NCBI GenBank assembly: GCA_013339895.1
Contig: JABACO010000006.1
Coordinates: 615,168 to 679,167 of the forward strand
Origin: Ephydatia muelleri
Lineage: Eukaryota > Porifera > Demospongiae > Spongillida > Spongillidae
Direction: 5' to 3'
Length of the DNA: 64,000 nucleotides
Below are positions 11,346 to 24,700 of this stretch, in pieces (the first letter of the stretch is position 1; each line of letters opens with the position of its first letter). Under the pieces are notes generated by a model. That model had not been told where the DNA came from. It ran no database searches and saw only the letters and a program-made list of their open reading frames with translations. Both the position numbers and the translations under genes were made by a program.

Positions 11346-12904
11346 GTGTACGTGTGTGTATGTGTGTGCACCGTATGCGATGTGTATGTGTGCATATGTC
11401 ACAGTCTTTTTACGTGTACACTTTGAAGAGGTCTTCCTTCATCACTTGCTGTGGGGAGTGGTTGGTTGTCCAATCAGAATGCACGGGCTATATTATCAGC
11501 GTGCAGCTGGGCTAATCATATTAACACTTAAATTTTAGTCTTGTGTATATGTGTGTTTATGTGGATGTTACGTGTTTATGTGGATGTACTGTTTGTGTGC
11601 ACATCACATCAGTATGTAAAGTACTCAGTACTGATGTGCCTGTTCTGACTATGAATGCAAGCTGGAGCATACGGCTGTACATTGGCCAGTGCATTATGCA
11701 TTTTGGGATTCCGGTCATGTGTTGAGAACTGAAAAAAATATGAGTGTAAGGAATGAATATTGAGTAAAAATTGCGCCAAAACTGCTCATAGTTCTTTGTA
11801 TTCAGAGGTATCTCTTTCAGTGCAGAGCATCAATAGACACCATATTCACCCTACCCCCCACGAGCACATTGAAACTGCTTCACTATGCTCTTGTGAATAC
11901 CATATCTATTGATGTGATGTTTTCAATGGTGGCTGGAGCCTGTACTTATGTTGTATGACATCTTTTGATGTCAAAAAGTCTGTCATGTGGCTCGATAACA
12001 ACCATTGAAAATGCCTTCACAGTAATGTATTTGTGTAATTCCAGGTGTCACCTGTCTTGTTGCCCACAGACAATGTTGTGTTGAAAACCACTGTTTTGTC
12101 TGCTTTTGGAAACATCAATATTCCCACAGTGTTTTGCCACTACACCTGTAGTGACTGCTGCACGAATCTTTCTGCCCTTGTGTTCTCCTTGTTGAAGATC
12201 ATTCTCTGACACTTTGGCCATGCATGAGATTGAACCAACCACACACATGACATGGGATGTCTCTATGGCCACTCATTTTGATAGATATCTCTGTTCTCAC
12301 ACTGGAAACAATTGCTTCCCCCACCTGATCATCATGACCATTTCTCTGATACGTTAGCTGGTTTTTCCATGATGGGGTTAAACTGCTCATTACGAACAGC
12401 TGAATCATATTCATTACACCCTTTGAAGATTTTTTCATTGCTCTAATTTTCGGGATAGGGGCCTATTGAAGAGGATACGGTACCTATCCCAACCATACAT
12501 AGAGAAGTATATGGAGGGAGCATTGAAGGCTGCTGTGGTGGTGTGCATTAAGGAGATTATGAGAAGGTATTCCCATATGGTGCTCACAAAAAAAATTAAA
12601 ATGTTCTACTTTCATGCGTGTATGTAAAGTACAGTACTCAAATATAATGAGGTTTCTCCATTTATTTGAAGGCTGTACCAACTACACCCCCAAATGCTGC
12701 CATGCCAATTCAATTGCTCGCTCCATACCATCACAAATTAACCTCTCGATTATAACAAAGATATGCAATTCCTCTAATCTGATTGGTTCCCCAAATTTCT
12801 GGTGACCGTGGACGGAATTCAGTACAGCAGTTCACCAGACCCTACTTCGCGTAGCGGTGATACAATCCACCCATGGCTGTGTAACTTTGGGTCTATCACT
12901 CCAT

Positions 12905-13040
12905 CTACAAGTGGTACACACACTATAGTACTCTACTTACTGGCCACATCAACAAGTGGTACACACACTATAGTACTCTACTTACTGGCCACATCAACAA
13001 GTGGTACACACACTATAGTACTCTACTTACTGGCCACAGG
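12905..13040. repeat. 45-bp unit, three tandem copies
   Basis: CAAGTGGTACACACACTATA followed by GTACTCTACTTACTGGCCAC is repeated three times almost exactly. The repetitive ORF across it is not considered a gene. Confidence 0.9.
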
Positions 13041-13544
13041 GCGTGCACATTGATGGCACAAGATTGAGCTTTAAAGATACTTTATCTTCGGACGATGCAT
13101 AGCTTATGGGGGCATACCATAAAGATGAAGTTAAATACGAACAATAATGTTATTGATGTCACTGATCATGTGTGCGAAGCACGCAAATCGACTATTCTTG
13201 AGATAAGTACCACAAACTAGAACGTCTTTCGCAAAAATCAACGTCACAAGAGAAACTTCAAGGTTCTGGAGGGATATAGTTGCTCAGAAACGTGCCATAT
13301 GACAAAAGCCCTATTAAAAAAACCTTTGGAGGGATGGGTAAAATTTCAATCACCAGCTACATGTGCACAGATGCATTTGCACACCTGTATGCAAATGCAT
13401 CTGTGAATGTGTGTGTTTGTGATCAAGTGGATTTGTAAGTACACGCTTTGAAGAGCTCATTCTTTATCGCTGTGTGCCCGAATAATGAAAGCATATCTCA
13501 ACTTGTATATACAGGACAGTAACACTTAGCTAGAGATTGGACCT

Positions 13545-13552
13545 TATATAAA
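13545..13552 (+). promoter_or_regulatory. TATA box of receptor copy B
   Basis: TATATAAA lies 66 bp upstream of the first ATG (13611) and is conserved at the same place in copy C (56339-56345) within a longer block of upstream identity. Confidence 0.5.
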
Positions 13553-13610
13553 GAGGACTTACATCCAATGGTGCTGCATTTTTGGTGTCAAAATATCTTC
13601 TTTGTCTTAG

Positions 13611-16600
13611 ATGTGCTCGAGTGAGAGGATATTCATGAAGCATTCTCTGATGGTGGTGGTTACTATGGTAACTATGCTGTGTGGAGCAGTACATTCTCAA
13701 GGTACATTAGTTGAATTGTTCTACTGATAATGGATGTAACCCTTGACACTGAAATTTAGCATATGTCTTAGAAACATAATGGAAATTGTATTGACATACT
13801 TTCACTATCATTTTCTTGCACAAATAGTGTCAAAATACTTTTCCCTAGCATTTCATTTGGTCATGCATTGTTGTGTATCGCTTATTAATGTACAGAGTGT
13901 ATTGGAAAGCAAATGGCACATTAAATATGTATTTACTGAACTATAGTTTTTGTCTCTTTGTAAACACATATTTCCTCAGGCACCTGCCCACAGTTCTCCC
14001 TCACCTCCCCACCAATGGGCACCTACTCATGTCCTGGAAGTATCATTACCTACGTCTGTGTCCTTAGCTCAAGCGCTCCTCTTGCTGTGATTACAATCTG
14101 GAAGGGATCAGCCTTCCAATGTCCTTCTACAAACCACAGGATATCACTCACCCAGCTATCAGATGGAGTAGTTCAACAATTCATCCCAGGATCATGTGGC
14201 AGTCTCTCTGCTGTGACAACCAATGTTACCTCAACATGCTACACATCTGTCCTCACCATTCCTGCAGTTCAGGCTCTGAATGGAGCCACTGTTGTGGTGT
14301 CAAGATGGTATCACTGGAGCTGTTGTGGGAAATGATACCCTGAAGATAATGAGTGAGTTATACATGAAATTGATTATGTATGATCCTCCCCTCCCTCCCC
14401 TCCCCTCCCCTCCCCTCCCCTCCCCTCCCCTCCCCTCCCCTCCCCTCCCCTCCCCTCCCCTCCCCTCCCCTCCCCTCCCCTCCCTCCCCTCCCCTCCCCT
14501 CCCCTCCCCTCCCCTCCCCTCCCCTCCCCTCCCCTCCCCTCCCCTCCCCTCCCTCCCCTCCCCTCCCCTCCCCTCCCCTCCCCTCCCCCCCTCCCCTCCC
14601 CTCCCCTCCCTCCCCTCCCCTCCCCTCCCCTCCCCTCCCCTCCCCTCCCCTCCCCTCCCCTCCCCTCCCCTCCCCTCCCCTCCCCTCCCCTCCCCTCCCC
14701 TCCCTCCCCTCCCCTCTCCTCTCCTCTCCTCTCCTCTCCTCCCCTCCCCTCCCCATCCCCCTCCCCTTTCCTCCCTCCCTCCTCTCTCCTCCCCTCCCCT
14801 TCCTCGCCTACCCTCCCTCCTCCCTCCCCTCCCCTTCCCTCTCCTCCCCCTCTCCTCCCTCCCCTCTCCTCCCTCCCCTCTCCTCCCTCCCCCTCTCCTC
14901 CCTCCCTCTCCCTCTCTCTTCCCTCTCTCCTCCCTCCCCCTCCCCTTCCTCCCCCTCCCCTTTCTCCTCCTTCCTCCCCAGCCTCCCCTGGTCCTGTTGG
15001 GAACATGGCAGTAACCAGTCCATCTGTGGACCAGCTGACAGTGACCTGGACCCCTCCCACTCCTGATGGTGTTCCTACCAGCTACAATGTCACTATCAAT
15101 GACAGTAGTAGTCCTGTGGTCATAGCTGATAATGGATCACCAGTGTACAACCACACCTTCACTGGACTGGTCAGTGACACACTCTACACTGTCTCTGTGG
15201 TGGCCATCAACTGTGCTGGCTCCAGCAATGGGACATCTACATGTAACATCAAAAGAACAAGTAAGTGGATATGATCACATCAGCTCACTGAAAATTATGC
15301 AAGACCCCAACAAATTTAGTTCCTTTTCTACCGGTTATTACTAAATGTATGTTTATATCCTAACTATCAAGTTCCCAGGCCAACATATTTTTGAACTGCA
15401 TTCATTTGAAACTATGACCTTTTGTGAGTTTTCCACCATAACTTTGTTTAGAAACAAGCGCTCAAGTTTCAGAAATGTATGTGAATAGCAAATGATGCTC
15501 TATCCACTGGTACTTAAATTATTACCATTCATTACAATTATTAACTGTAGTTATTGGCAGGAACACGTCATATGAATGCAGTTCAAAAGTATATTGGCCT
15601 GGGAACTTGATAATTAGGATATTACATTTGGTCATAACCGGTAGAAAAAGGAGCTTTGAGGGATGCGATAGTACCCAAGTGTAACAGAAAGGTGGTTCAG
15701 TTCTGTTGGAACTACATGACATCTACTTAATATTTAATACATATTACGTAATCAGTGTACTCAATTGCTAAAGTGCCCATCTCCCATTTTCTGTAGTATG
15801 AGTCGTGCAAAGTTTTGATTGTGCCAAATACTCACTGCTGCCCAACCTTTTCACTTTCAATCATTGTGATTATATTCAGAGTCACAGAGACCACACCCAC
15901 CAAGCAGGTGGAGATATCTTCATTCAGTCCACACATGCACTTTTGAAGCATACAAATGTCTATTGCTAAGTACTGGCTGTGCTGATGCATTCACCTGAGC
16001 AATGACTGAAGGATTTTGTACAAGAAATATACAATTGTTCCAATCAAATATGTGTCACTCCCTGTGCAATGATACTCCTCTCTCTCCAGGGCCAGCCCCT
16101 CCCATCAGGACCAGTATGCAGATGGTGTTAGTGTTTAACCCCAACAACACCCTCCGCCATCTTGAGGTATCCTGGATACCATTGGTATGTTATTAGTAAT
16201 TTTAAACGGTTATTAACGATTATGTGTTATAACCTTCTATCTTCAGGGCGGCAGTGTGAGTGTGTATACAGTGAGGGTTGTTGGTGATGGTGGTACATCT
16301 GTTGGTCATGGCTCTACCAAATGTACCACTTCACCATGTCTCTTTGTCCAACAAGTCAATGTCCCTGCTACCAGTTACACCATCTTTGTGGCCTCCATAA
16401 ATGGAGATGGGGAGGAGGGTCCTGAGAATAATATCACTGTATCAGGTACATCAGTACAAACTTGACGAAGTGTTGAATTCACATCTGGTGATATTTGGCT
16501 GTATGCACAAATCTGTAAGCATGGTATATTGATACATTCATGACCTAGTCTACCTCTGTAGGCACAAACACAAGCAGCTCAGTTTTGAACTGCGCTATAT

Positions 16601-19565
16601 CAACCAATACAGACATGGGTTGTACATTCAACCAGTCCTTCTACTGTATGGTGTGCTGCAGTACTGATCCCTCTGTTCCTCCTGACTCAAGTGTGTACAA
16701 CATCTCCACTACCAGAGGCACAGAGGTGACTGTCTCCCTACAAGGCCTCACCAGTGGTCAGATGTACTACTGCAAGGCAGCAGCTACCAACACTAACTCT
16801 AATAACTGTACTGGTCCAGTGGTTGGAGGTGTGAAGGTGTTCTTCAGTTTCATATCAGGTCACTCACATGTGCACATGTACGAGCACACAGACATATGCA
16901 CAGTTATGCTGATAGTATGGATGGTGAAAGTGGTGTTTGATGTTTTGTGGTCTTTGTCCAGCAGGGGTTAATCCATCACAGATGACCACACACCCTGAAG
17001 ACAATATAGATGCTATTATTGGTGGTGTGGTTGGTAGTGTGGTTGGTGGTGGGATCATCATCATCATCATCTCCATCATCTCCATCATCCTATTACACAG
17101 GAGAAGAGATTGGTGTTCTACATCGTCCTATCACACAGGAGAAGAGGTTGGTGTTCTACATTGTGACACATGAACTAACATGTTTTTCACACTCACATAA
17201 ACAGACCACCCACACACACACACATATATTAACCACAATAACAGCAGGGTAAGGCCAGTCATCTCTTTCCATGTGTGCTTCATTTGGAAATATACTCTGC
17301 AACAATGTGATGCACTGAGTTGTCTGTGTGCAAAAAACATGATCCATTTGTATTCGGTGTCTATCTAGTTATTAGTAATGTCAATTAATGATGGGTGACG
17401 CCTTTATCTAGAACGCTTCAGAACTCTTTGAGGCTAACGACCAAATCCTCTCCAGATGAATTGTTTTGCGAAGCAGTGTCCGAACAGGCGGGTCAGAGCC
17501 ATTGTGGTCTAGGTGGAGGCTATAAAAACATAGCTGTCTGTAGGAAAACCACAACTGAACGTCACGTGCCACTTGCGGTTGCGTCTGGAACTACTGTACA
17601 ACAAAAAACATGTACCTATTCGGTGCCAGACCGGTCAAAGAAGGCGAGTCTCCGCCATATTTGCATGTACATGTGTATACCTGTATTGCTGAAAACAATT
17701 GAGCATGCGCTACGTTAAAATGATGATGTCATTGGTTTGTACAACTCGCTGATTGTTGGGATCGCTTTCAGGTAACACTAACGGAGGGAGGTACCTCAGG
17801 GAGGTGCGCACCAATTGGAGGTTATGACGATATAGAGGTGGTGAGGGCAGTGAAGCTAGGAGGTGTGGCCTCAGAGGACAGAATGGAACCATCAGCTGTA
17901 GCAACCAATACACAACAAGCAACATATGCTATCCCTGATAGAACAAAGAAGGCAAGTGGGTGTGGACTGCTGTTACCATGGTTACCAATGTGATTAGGGG
18001 GTCCACAGTGGCTTTTTAATACATACCCACAACTAGTTAGCTGATTCAGCTCTGTGCATCTAAAGACTATATCAACCCACATGGTCATTGGTCAACCATC
18101 ATGTCACTGTATTGGATGTTAGGACAGGCACCTCTGCAACTTCAATTTCTATTTTAAGCTATGAGATCATTGATGATATCCTGATAGAATGGATGAAATC
18201 TAGCCATACAGTGTGACCTCACATGAACCCACATTGTTATATCACAACAACAATGTCGAGGTCACAATGTAGGCCATGTATTGTGCTGCGACCACCAGAT
18301 TTCCTGACTGGAAAGGCCTTCCCATGTAAATCATAAAAGATGCCAGCTGTACAGGGCTGCTAGACCATCTTGGTTTTTGGCAGCACCCCATATACCTGCT
18401 TCATAAGCACACACGTCATGATGTACTCAAGTCATGCCACTCCTACGACTTGTGAGTGCTTTGACGCCAGTACTTAAAATGGGAGCATAGAAGATACCAC
18501 ACACTAGTGCTGAGGTGTAGGATGGGTAGAAAGCAACCCTGCACCAGAGCTACTCAATTAGCTACTAATACAACTATTTCGAGGTACAATTTAACTTACA
18601 AAGTAGTACATATACAGGAGGTATGCCTCCTGTATATGTAATACTTTGTAAGTCCAGTTTTTCAGAGCCTATTGTACAGCACGAATAGACTTCGATAAAC
18701 TGGACTTACAAAACTTAACAAAATCAGTAGTGTGATTTGCAAGGTAATGACCAGCAAAGACTCAGGTACTAGCCCACACACGAGACTCCTTACAAGATGG
18801 GCACACAAAATGGACCTAGCTCCTTGCCCCTTCTATAGTGAACATGAATTAGTGTACAATTTGGCATAGATACCTTACAAAAGAAGAAGCACACCCACAA
18901 ACCCAAAGAATTAGGGCAGCTGCATTGCTAGACAAGACCCTGACACATACTTCTAAACAAAAAGTGTTCGGTCATCAAGGTTGTCAACCCACGCGTAAAC
19001 ATGTGAAGTGTTTTCATCATGTACATGTGCTATGTGATTCATTTGGGTTGTGATTCTTTGTAGCAAACATCATTTACGTCATCACCACCATCACCACCAC
19101 CACCACCACCACCAAAGGAGGGAGGTGCCCAGCACAGCAGGTGTGCACCAATTGGAGGTTATGATGATATAGTGGTGGTGAGGGCAGTGAAGCTAGGAGG
19201 TGTGGCCTCAGGGGACACAATGGAACCATCAGCTGTAGCAACCAGTACACAACAAGCAACATATGCTGTCCCTGATCTAACAAAGAAGGCAAGTGGGTGT
19301 GGACTGCTGTTACCATGGTTACTATGGATTGAGTGTTGTGAGGTATCTGAATGGCATGTTCATTGTTCATGAATTTAATATGTGCCAGCGCCAGCAGGTA
19401 CTAAGCATGGCTGACACTCCCCCACCACTACCTGCCCCTCTGAAGGAGGGAGATGATGGACTGCCAATGGCCATCTATGCTCTGTGCGGACCTGCCACTG
19501 ATGATAGGGATGAGGGCGTGGCAATTGGGTGTGGCTATCTTCACGGACTGACCACTTCATTTGAG
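13611..19565 (+). CDS. Ig/FN3 single-pass receptor-like gene, copy B
   Basis: Exons: 13611-13701 (signal peptide, [17 protein letters not shown]), 13980-14352 (Cys-rich Ig-like), 14982-15260 (FN3), 16090-16184 plus 16247-16445 (split FN3), 16562-16858 (FN3-like with a CC motif), 16965-about 17146 (stalk and transmembrane, [20 protein letters not shown], then HRRR), 17772-17951 and 19064-19288 (duplicated tail exons with ATYAIPD/ATYAVPD), 19398-19565 ([14 protein letters not shown] and MAIYAL). All joins keep phase, extracellular ones mostly phase 1 and tail ones phase 0. The tail exons end in GC donors (AAG|GCAAGT). The Ig exon is 4 bp longer than in copy C, including a one-base shift near 14295 that brings a stop at 14334. 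Copy B is therefore a pseudogene or carries an assembly error. The start at 13611 or 13635 is uncertain. A surface receptor or adhesion role is inferred. Confidence 0.65.
14385..14981. repeat. CCCTC pyrimidine microsatellite in copy B intron 2
   Basis: About 600 bp of CCCTC/CCTCC units with almost no purines on this strand. It becomes irregular toward the right and runs directly into the acceptor of the FN3 exon (14982), so it doubles as the polypyrimidine tract. The equivalent intron of copy C lacks it. Confidence 0.95.
17175..17771. other. Intron of copy B
   Basis: Noncoding sequence between the transmembrane exon and the first tail exon. A duplicated CACAGGAGAAGAG motif marks the end of the transmembrane exon. 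No other gene is seen. Confidence 0.4.
17952..19063. other. Intron of copy B with a hairpin
   Basis: Separates the duplicated tail exons. It contains the inverted repeat at 18594-18653 and otherwise no recognisable feature. Confidence 0.4.
18594..18653. repeat. 60-bp near-perfect inverted repeat
   Basis: 28-bp arms beginning ACTTACAAAGTA with one mismatch and a 4-base loop (TATG). Likely a miniature transposon or remnant. Confidence 0.8.
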
Positions 19566-19809
19566 GTAGGTGTGCTCTTAATAGGGTTAAAACAAGATGG
19601 AATGCTGATGTGTCTTCTGAGTTGCATATGGGTGGGTGTGGCTATAGTCCAAACACCACACACATGACCAGGGATACTAGCTTGAATGGTTCCACAGCTT
19701 GGCCTGTAGCTTGTATGGCAGATATGTAGCAATAGGGTGTGTCCACCCGGCTTAGCTCCACTTCCTTCCTCCACCTCAATAACCCTGGCTCTGTTGTTGA
19801 AGTACTTTA

Positions 19810-19921
<112 letters not shown>

Positions 19922-20100
19922 TGGAGCAGGTGAGAGAACTGAAAATATGTAGTTCAATATCTGGTGTGTATCAAATAAGGTACCATGCTTATTCTTGCAT
20001 GTGAATGGTTGTGTGTTTCTGTGTTTGCATAAATTCCTTACCTATTTAAATTCAAACCGTGTGTTTTGAAATTCCTCAACCTGTGCATGGAAACATCACT

Positions 20101-20290
20101 TCAAATTCAGTGTGTACGTAGAGGGGTCCTGTCGCTATTGATTTGTTCTGTTCATTAACTATTCCGTTATGGAGATAATTTAGTGCACATTTTCTCGGTC
20201 GTTCCAGCCAATAATTTTGACAAACATCTTCCAATTCAATGTATGGAACAAATCAAGCGGGAAATGTGCACAGTGCGCAGGGGTCGAAAC
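20101..20290. mobile_element. Left arm of a foldback element split by the nested insertions
   Basis: It carries the family strings GCTATTGATTTGTTCTGTTC and TCCGTTATGGAGATA. The inverted counterpart (GGACCCTCTATGTACACACT) is at about 34415-34460, on the far side of the nested hAT block. Confidence 0.6.
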
Positions 20291-20443
20291 GGTAACGCAT
20301 AATCATATTCATTTATGTGGCGCGTCTGTCATCACAAGTTTGTTTAACTATAAAAATATATTGTTACAAGAACGCGTCATCAACCACAGAGTTCGCATGT
20401 TTTTAGCAAGCTTTCTCTTATCATATAGTACACATAAAAATAT

Positions 20444-20629
20444 CTAATTGCGTTTTGAAGCTAAATACAAGGTCTCCATTTCAGTGTCATTATCAAATTG
20501 GCCTGTCAATGTACTGTCTTGTGACATGCACAGGGTACAGAACATCATGCCATCCTCAAAGCACAACCAGGGAAACTCAGCCAGCCACTGGTCATAAAAT
20601 TGTGGACAACCATGTACGCGCTGTAGCAA
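20444..20629 (-). pseudogene. Fragment of another hAT/ZMYM-type N-terminal zinc finger
   Basis: It encodes FYDQWLAEFPWLCFEDGMMF followed by CTLC, the TTF-type zinc-finger signature seen at the start of ZMYM-like hAT transposases. It differs from the full hAT copy at 20959-27937 and is cut at its 5' side by the hAT insertion at 20636. Confidence 0.55.
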
Positions 20630-21726
20630 TACAAGCAGTGGCGTAGGAACGGTTCAAAAAGTGGGGGGGCTGAAATCAATTATTCATAAGTGGTTGTGGT
20701 AATCGAAGTACTGAGAAATCACTTTATGCCTTGCAAAAAATATTTTGAAGCAGTATCAGTGAACCTTTTAAGCAAATGCAAACTTGAAACCTTATTGCTG
20801 GTAGCGCTAAGCTTTAATATCTTCTGTTGTATAAAAAGATAGTAAAAATTCACATGTATGCGCGCGCGTGATATGAGTGTAGGTAAATGTACGTGTGCGC
20901 ACAATTTACATCATGATTTTAACATCGAATGCACAGAATATATAAATCAAGTTTAAATTCAAAAGCTGCCAAAAAAATTTCTTCGACGATCATTGGCTTG
21001 TGAAAAGTCTTTCGCTACAGCCATTAAGTCTAACTCATCTGCTCGCTCCTTATGTCCATTTAATATCATTACATTGTTAAGTCTTTCCTGAGTCATGGTT
21101 GACCTTAGGTATGTTTTAATCCTTCTTAGAGTAGAAAAAGACCGTTCTGCTGTTGCTGTTGATACAGGAACTGTAAAATGTATTTTTATGAGCTTCACTA
21201 CTTCTGAAAACAGTGCTCGTGATAATTCTGACCCCTTCAGGAGACCGGCTAGTGTTTTCAAATTAGTTATCTCTTTTAAGCATTTATACTCATCCATTTT
21301 TTTCATCTCTGCTACAAAATCAGGAATTAGGTTTAATTGCATTATCAATTTCTTACTGTCTATATCCTTAGTGTAAAATTGTAGTACAGAGTCTTTCATG
21401 CTAATATGTTCCTGTCCTTGTTGAAAGTTGCTGCCTTCAGCAAAGTACTCTCAATGTCTAGTAGTAGCCCTAAGGAACCTTGGTCAAAACGACGTGCAAT
21501 TTCGCTTTTTATGACATCAATGACTTCAAAATACATCTGCCTATAATAGTCGTCAGGTGTTTGATGGAAGTGCGGGTCAGAATCACTGTCATACCGTCGA
21601 GGGGGACGCCTAATACGAGGAAGAGTTGGTGGTTCAGTAAAATTCTTTGACTCCTCCACAACTTGTTTATAAAAATAACAAAATGCTTCATCCGATCGAT
21701 TCCGTTCGAAAAACCTTACCGCTACG

Positions 21727-24700
21727 GGGTCATTCCAAAAACAATTGTACCACCTTAGTTTCAATTTTGCATGCCTTTTCTCACAGTTGTACTCCTCAAT
21801 GAAATAGACAATTTCTCAATATATTTGCATACCCCATTGTATTTGGTTAGTCCAATACACGTTTATGAATTTTCTTGACTTCGTTTGGTTTAAATGACTA
21901 CTATTTGCAACTAAAAAAGGGCATGCTTGTTATTTTGACACAAAATGAAAGGTTGTACGTGGGACATACCATTCAATGTACAAACGTGTTATGCATGTAA
22001 TGAGGGGTGTGGTAATGCATTAATTAATCACAATGTCAGTGTATAGCTAAAAACCCTAAGAAAATTATGCCACCAAATTTTTTTCATGCATACTTGCCAA
22101 CAGTATATGACAGGTTTTTTCATTAACTTAGTGGGAAAATGATGCACTGGCCTGGGATTTGTATTTAAAGGCAGGTAGCCATTTTAATGTCCTCTATTCT
22201 GTTCATTGTCACGCACTTGTCTTATCATAACACCCAGCCACAGACTTTAATGAATACAATATCCAAACCACATTTACATAACCCTGTTTACAGTTTACAC
22301 AAATCTTGCTCTTAGAGCAGCACTGGCTTCCTGCATCTCCTTTCTGGTTAGGGAATATGTTCTACCAGTTGCAGTGGTTGCATTTACGGAGGTCAGAACA
22401 TCGGAGAGGTCTACATCCAGGACATCCTCCTGCTCAGGGTACACAAAGGAGGATGCTGGGATGCAAGGATGTAGAAACGTCACAGTGATGACATGTTCAG
22501 ATGTATTAGCCCCAACAACACAACCAAGCCAGCATTCTCCAACATAAGCTACAGTGACATATCCCCCGATTGCTGTAGCTTGAGGAGTAAGGACAGGTTC
22601 ACTTCCTACTTCAACTCTTTCTCTTCTGGATACTGTACTGGAAGAGAAAAGCTTCACTTCCAGAGTGTTTGGTGAAATGGGAATGAAGCAGTGAAGCTTT
22701 TGTGTGCCAGGAACAGTTCTACTTCTGGCCAAACGTCCATCCAGTAATTTGGCTTCTTGTTCATGTTCCCCTAATGCCACAAAACAGAAACGCATACCTT
22801 TGATGTGATTGACAGCAAACTGGTACAGTTCATGTGCTGTCAAAATATGATCTTGGTAGGCATGTTGCAGACTGGCTTTTGTGGCAAGTCTCTTCAGAGT
22901 CCCCCCAGCACCATCTCCAGCAGATTTGCCATGAGAGGTGGCAAAGAAGTGCCACTCTGCAGGCACGCCAAAATCCACAAGATGCAGGCACAAGTTCAAG
23001 AAATTCTTGCAGTTCTTGTATTGCGCAGCACAGCCATCTGAAAAGTAGATCATTTTTTGCAGTCTCTTACCTTCACCTTTTAAGAACTCGATCAACTTCT
23101 TCTGGAAGAGGTGCACTGCAATTACATCATGTTGGGTGCTCTCTGATATTATGACAAAGCATAGATGATGCAGCTCTCCTTGTTCTTTGAAGTAGCATAC
23201 AAAGGGGTGCACTGTGGCAGACCTGTTGTTCCAATGGAACGATTGGATTTCATCTTGCACAACGAACGAATAATTCTCTGAGAAGTCTGCAATAATGAGG
23301 TATTCTCCTTCCACGAGGTTGTCTTTACACTCTTGAACATACCTGGCCTGCATTTTTGCTGTAAAGTCATGTACTGTCAACTTTTTCAGCATGGAAATGA
23401 ATACATCAATGAAATCGTCGAACAGCATCACCTTCGTTTCTAGATTGGCACGGTCAGTTTGCGTCCATTGCCTTACCTCTACTGTATCAATTGAGTTTTC
23501 ACATGCCATTGCTTGCAGCAGTTTGCAGAGTGGTTCAGTGCCAGGACAAGTTTCACAACTTCCAAAAATGCAATTCAAGCTAGGAGGATTGCAGTGCAAT
23601 TTCGCTAGACAGCTGTTGTAGTGTTTCAGTTCACCACCGGAGAGGGACTCAAGCTTGCTGCCAATCATCATTAACTTCACATTCTGGTGAATGGTACATA
23701 CACAAACAGAGTGGGTGCCGCTTGCTCCTGCAAGAATGCACTCTCTTGGTCGTAAGCTGGCAAATTTAGAAAATCCAACTTTTAACTCAGGGTGTCGATT
23801 CTTCCACTCAGTATAGGCTTCTTTAAGATTACATAGCAGTAGTCTTTTTTGCATATGCTGCCGGTTGCCATCTGCTCCTAATACTGATACGAAGTCCTTT
23901 CTGCCTGGCATGACACGGCTCAGCTCATCAGAAAGGTAGAAATTATTGACTGCTTCACCAGTCTGCAGTGATAGTGCATTGGTGTGTTGAGCATTCGGGC
24001 TGGACAACACTCCTTTTTCTGCTACCAGCAGCTTTGCCCGCCTTGCAAGGTATCGTGAGACACCAAAAACTGCTGATGTTTTTCTCAATGACCAACGTTG
24101 AGGCAAAACTGTCAAAATTGTCAGTTTTTCACTGCGAGACACAGATGAACAAAACTTTCGTTTTAGTTGCTCTATCATTTCCTCTCCATCAAGTGCTGAA
24201 TAATCTCTGGAGTCAGCTTCTTCGTCCAACGATATTTCAACTGAGCTTTCTACGCTTTCACTCTCACTCGATTGTGTGCTTTCTTCAACATCACCTGTCT
24301 CAGTAACATCCACCGAAGTTGCTTGCATACCATCAAGATCAACACCAGTATTTTCCAAATCCTCCATGTTGGTGTCAGCTACAGCTTGAAGCTCCTTGCG
24401 GCACACTGTGCACAAATAGTGTTGGCGAGTTAAACCAAGCGTAGGATGTCGCTGAATGATACTGTAGGGTACAACTCGCACATCTTTTCTCTGAGCTTTC
24501 TTGTGGCGCTTTGATGGATCGAAGCATTTCTTTTCAGAAGGATGAGACATATTTGCGTCGTGTATGCACAGTTTTTATTGCCTGTTTATATACAGGCCAA
24601 CAAAACTAGCAACGCTGTGTAGAGCCTTTGTGTAATTGTTCATGAGTTGAGTAATCTTTTTGTTGTCTACCAATGGTTAATGCTTGCGCTAAGCGCTTTT

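Larger units (their letters stand above)
10760..13320. other. Intergenic region, no gene recognised
   Basis: It contains dispersed repeat copy 2 (11192-11345), a TG/GT-rich patch near 11350-11400 and a triplicated 45-bp unit at 12905-13040. The ORFs present are short and compositionally unremarkable. Confidence 0.45.

Noticed and set aside
12802..13053. 83-residue ORF with repeated TSGTHTIVLYLLA
   Set aside because: Explained by a triplicated 45-bp unit whose length is a multiple of three; no domain or splice context.
14280..15066. Long Pro/Ser/Leu and Gly/Glu/Arg ORFs on both strands
   Set aside because: They are translations of the CCCTC microsatellite. Only the FN3 exon at the right end is coding.
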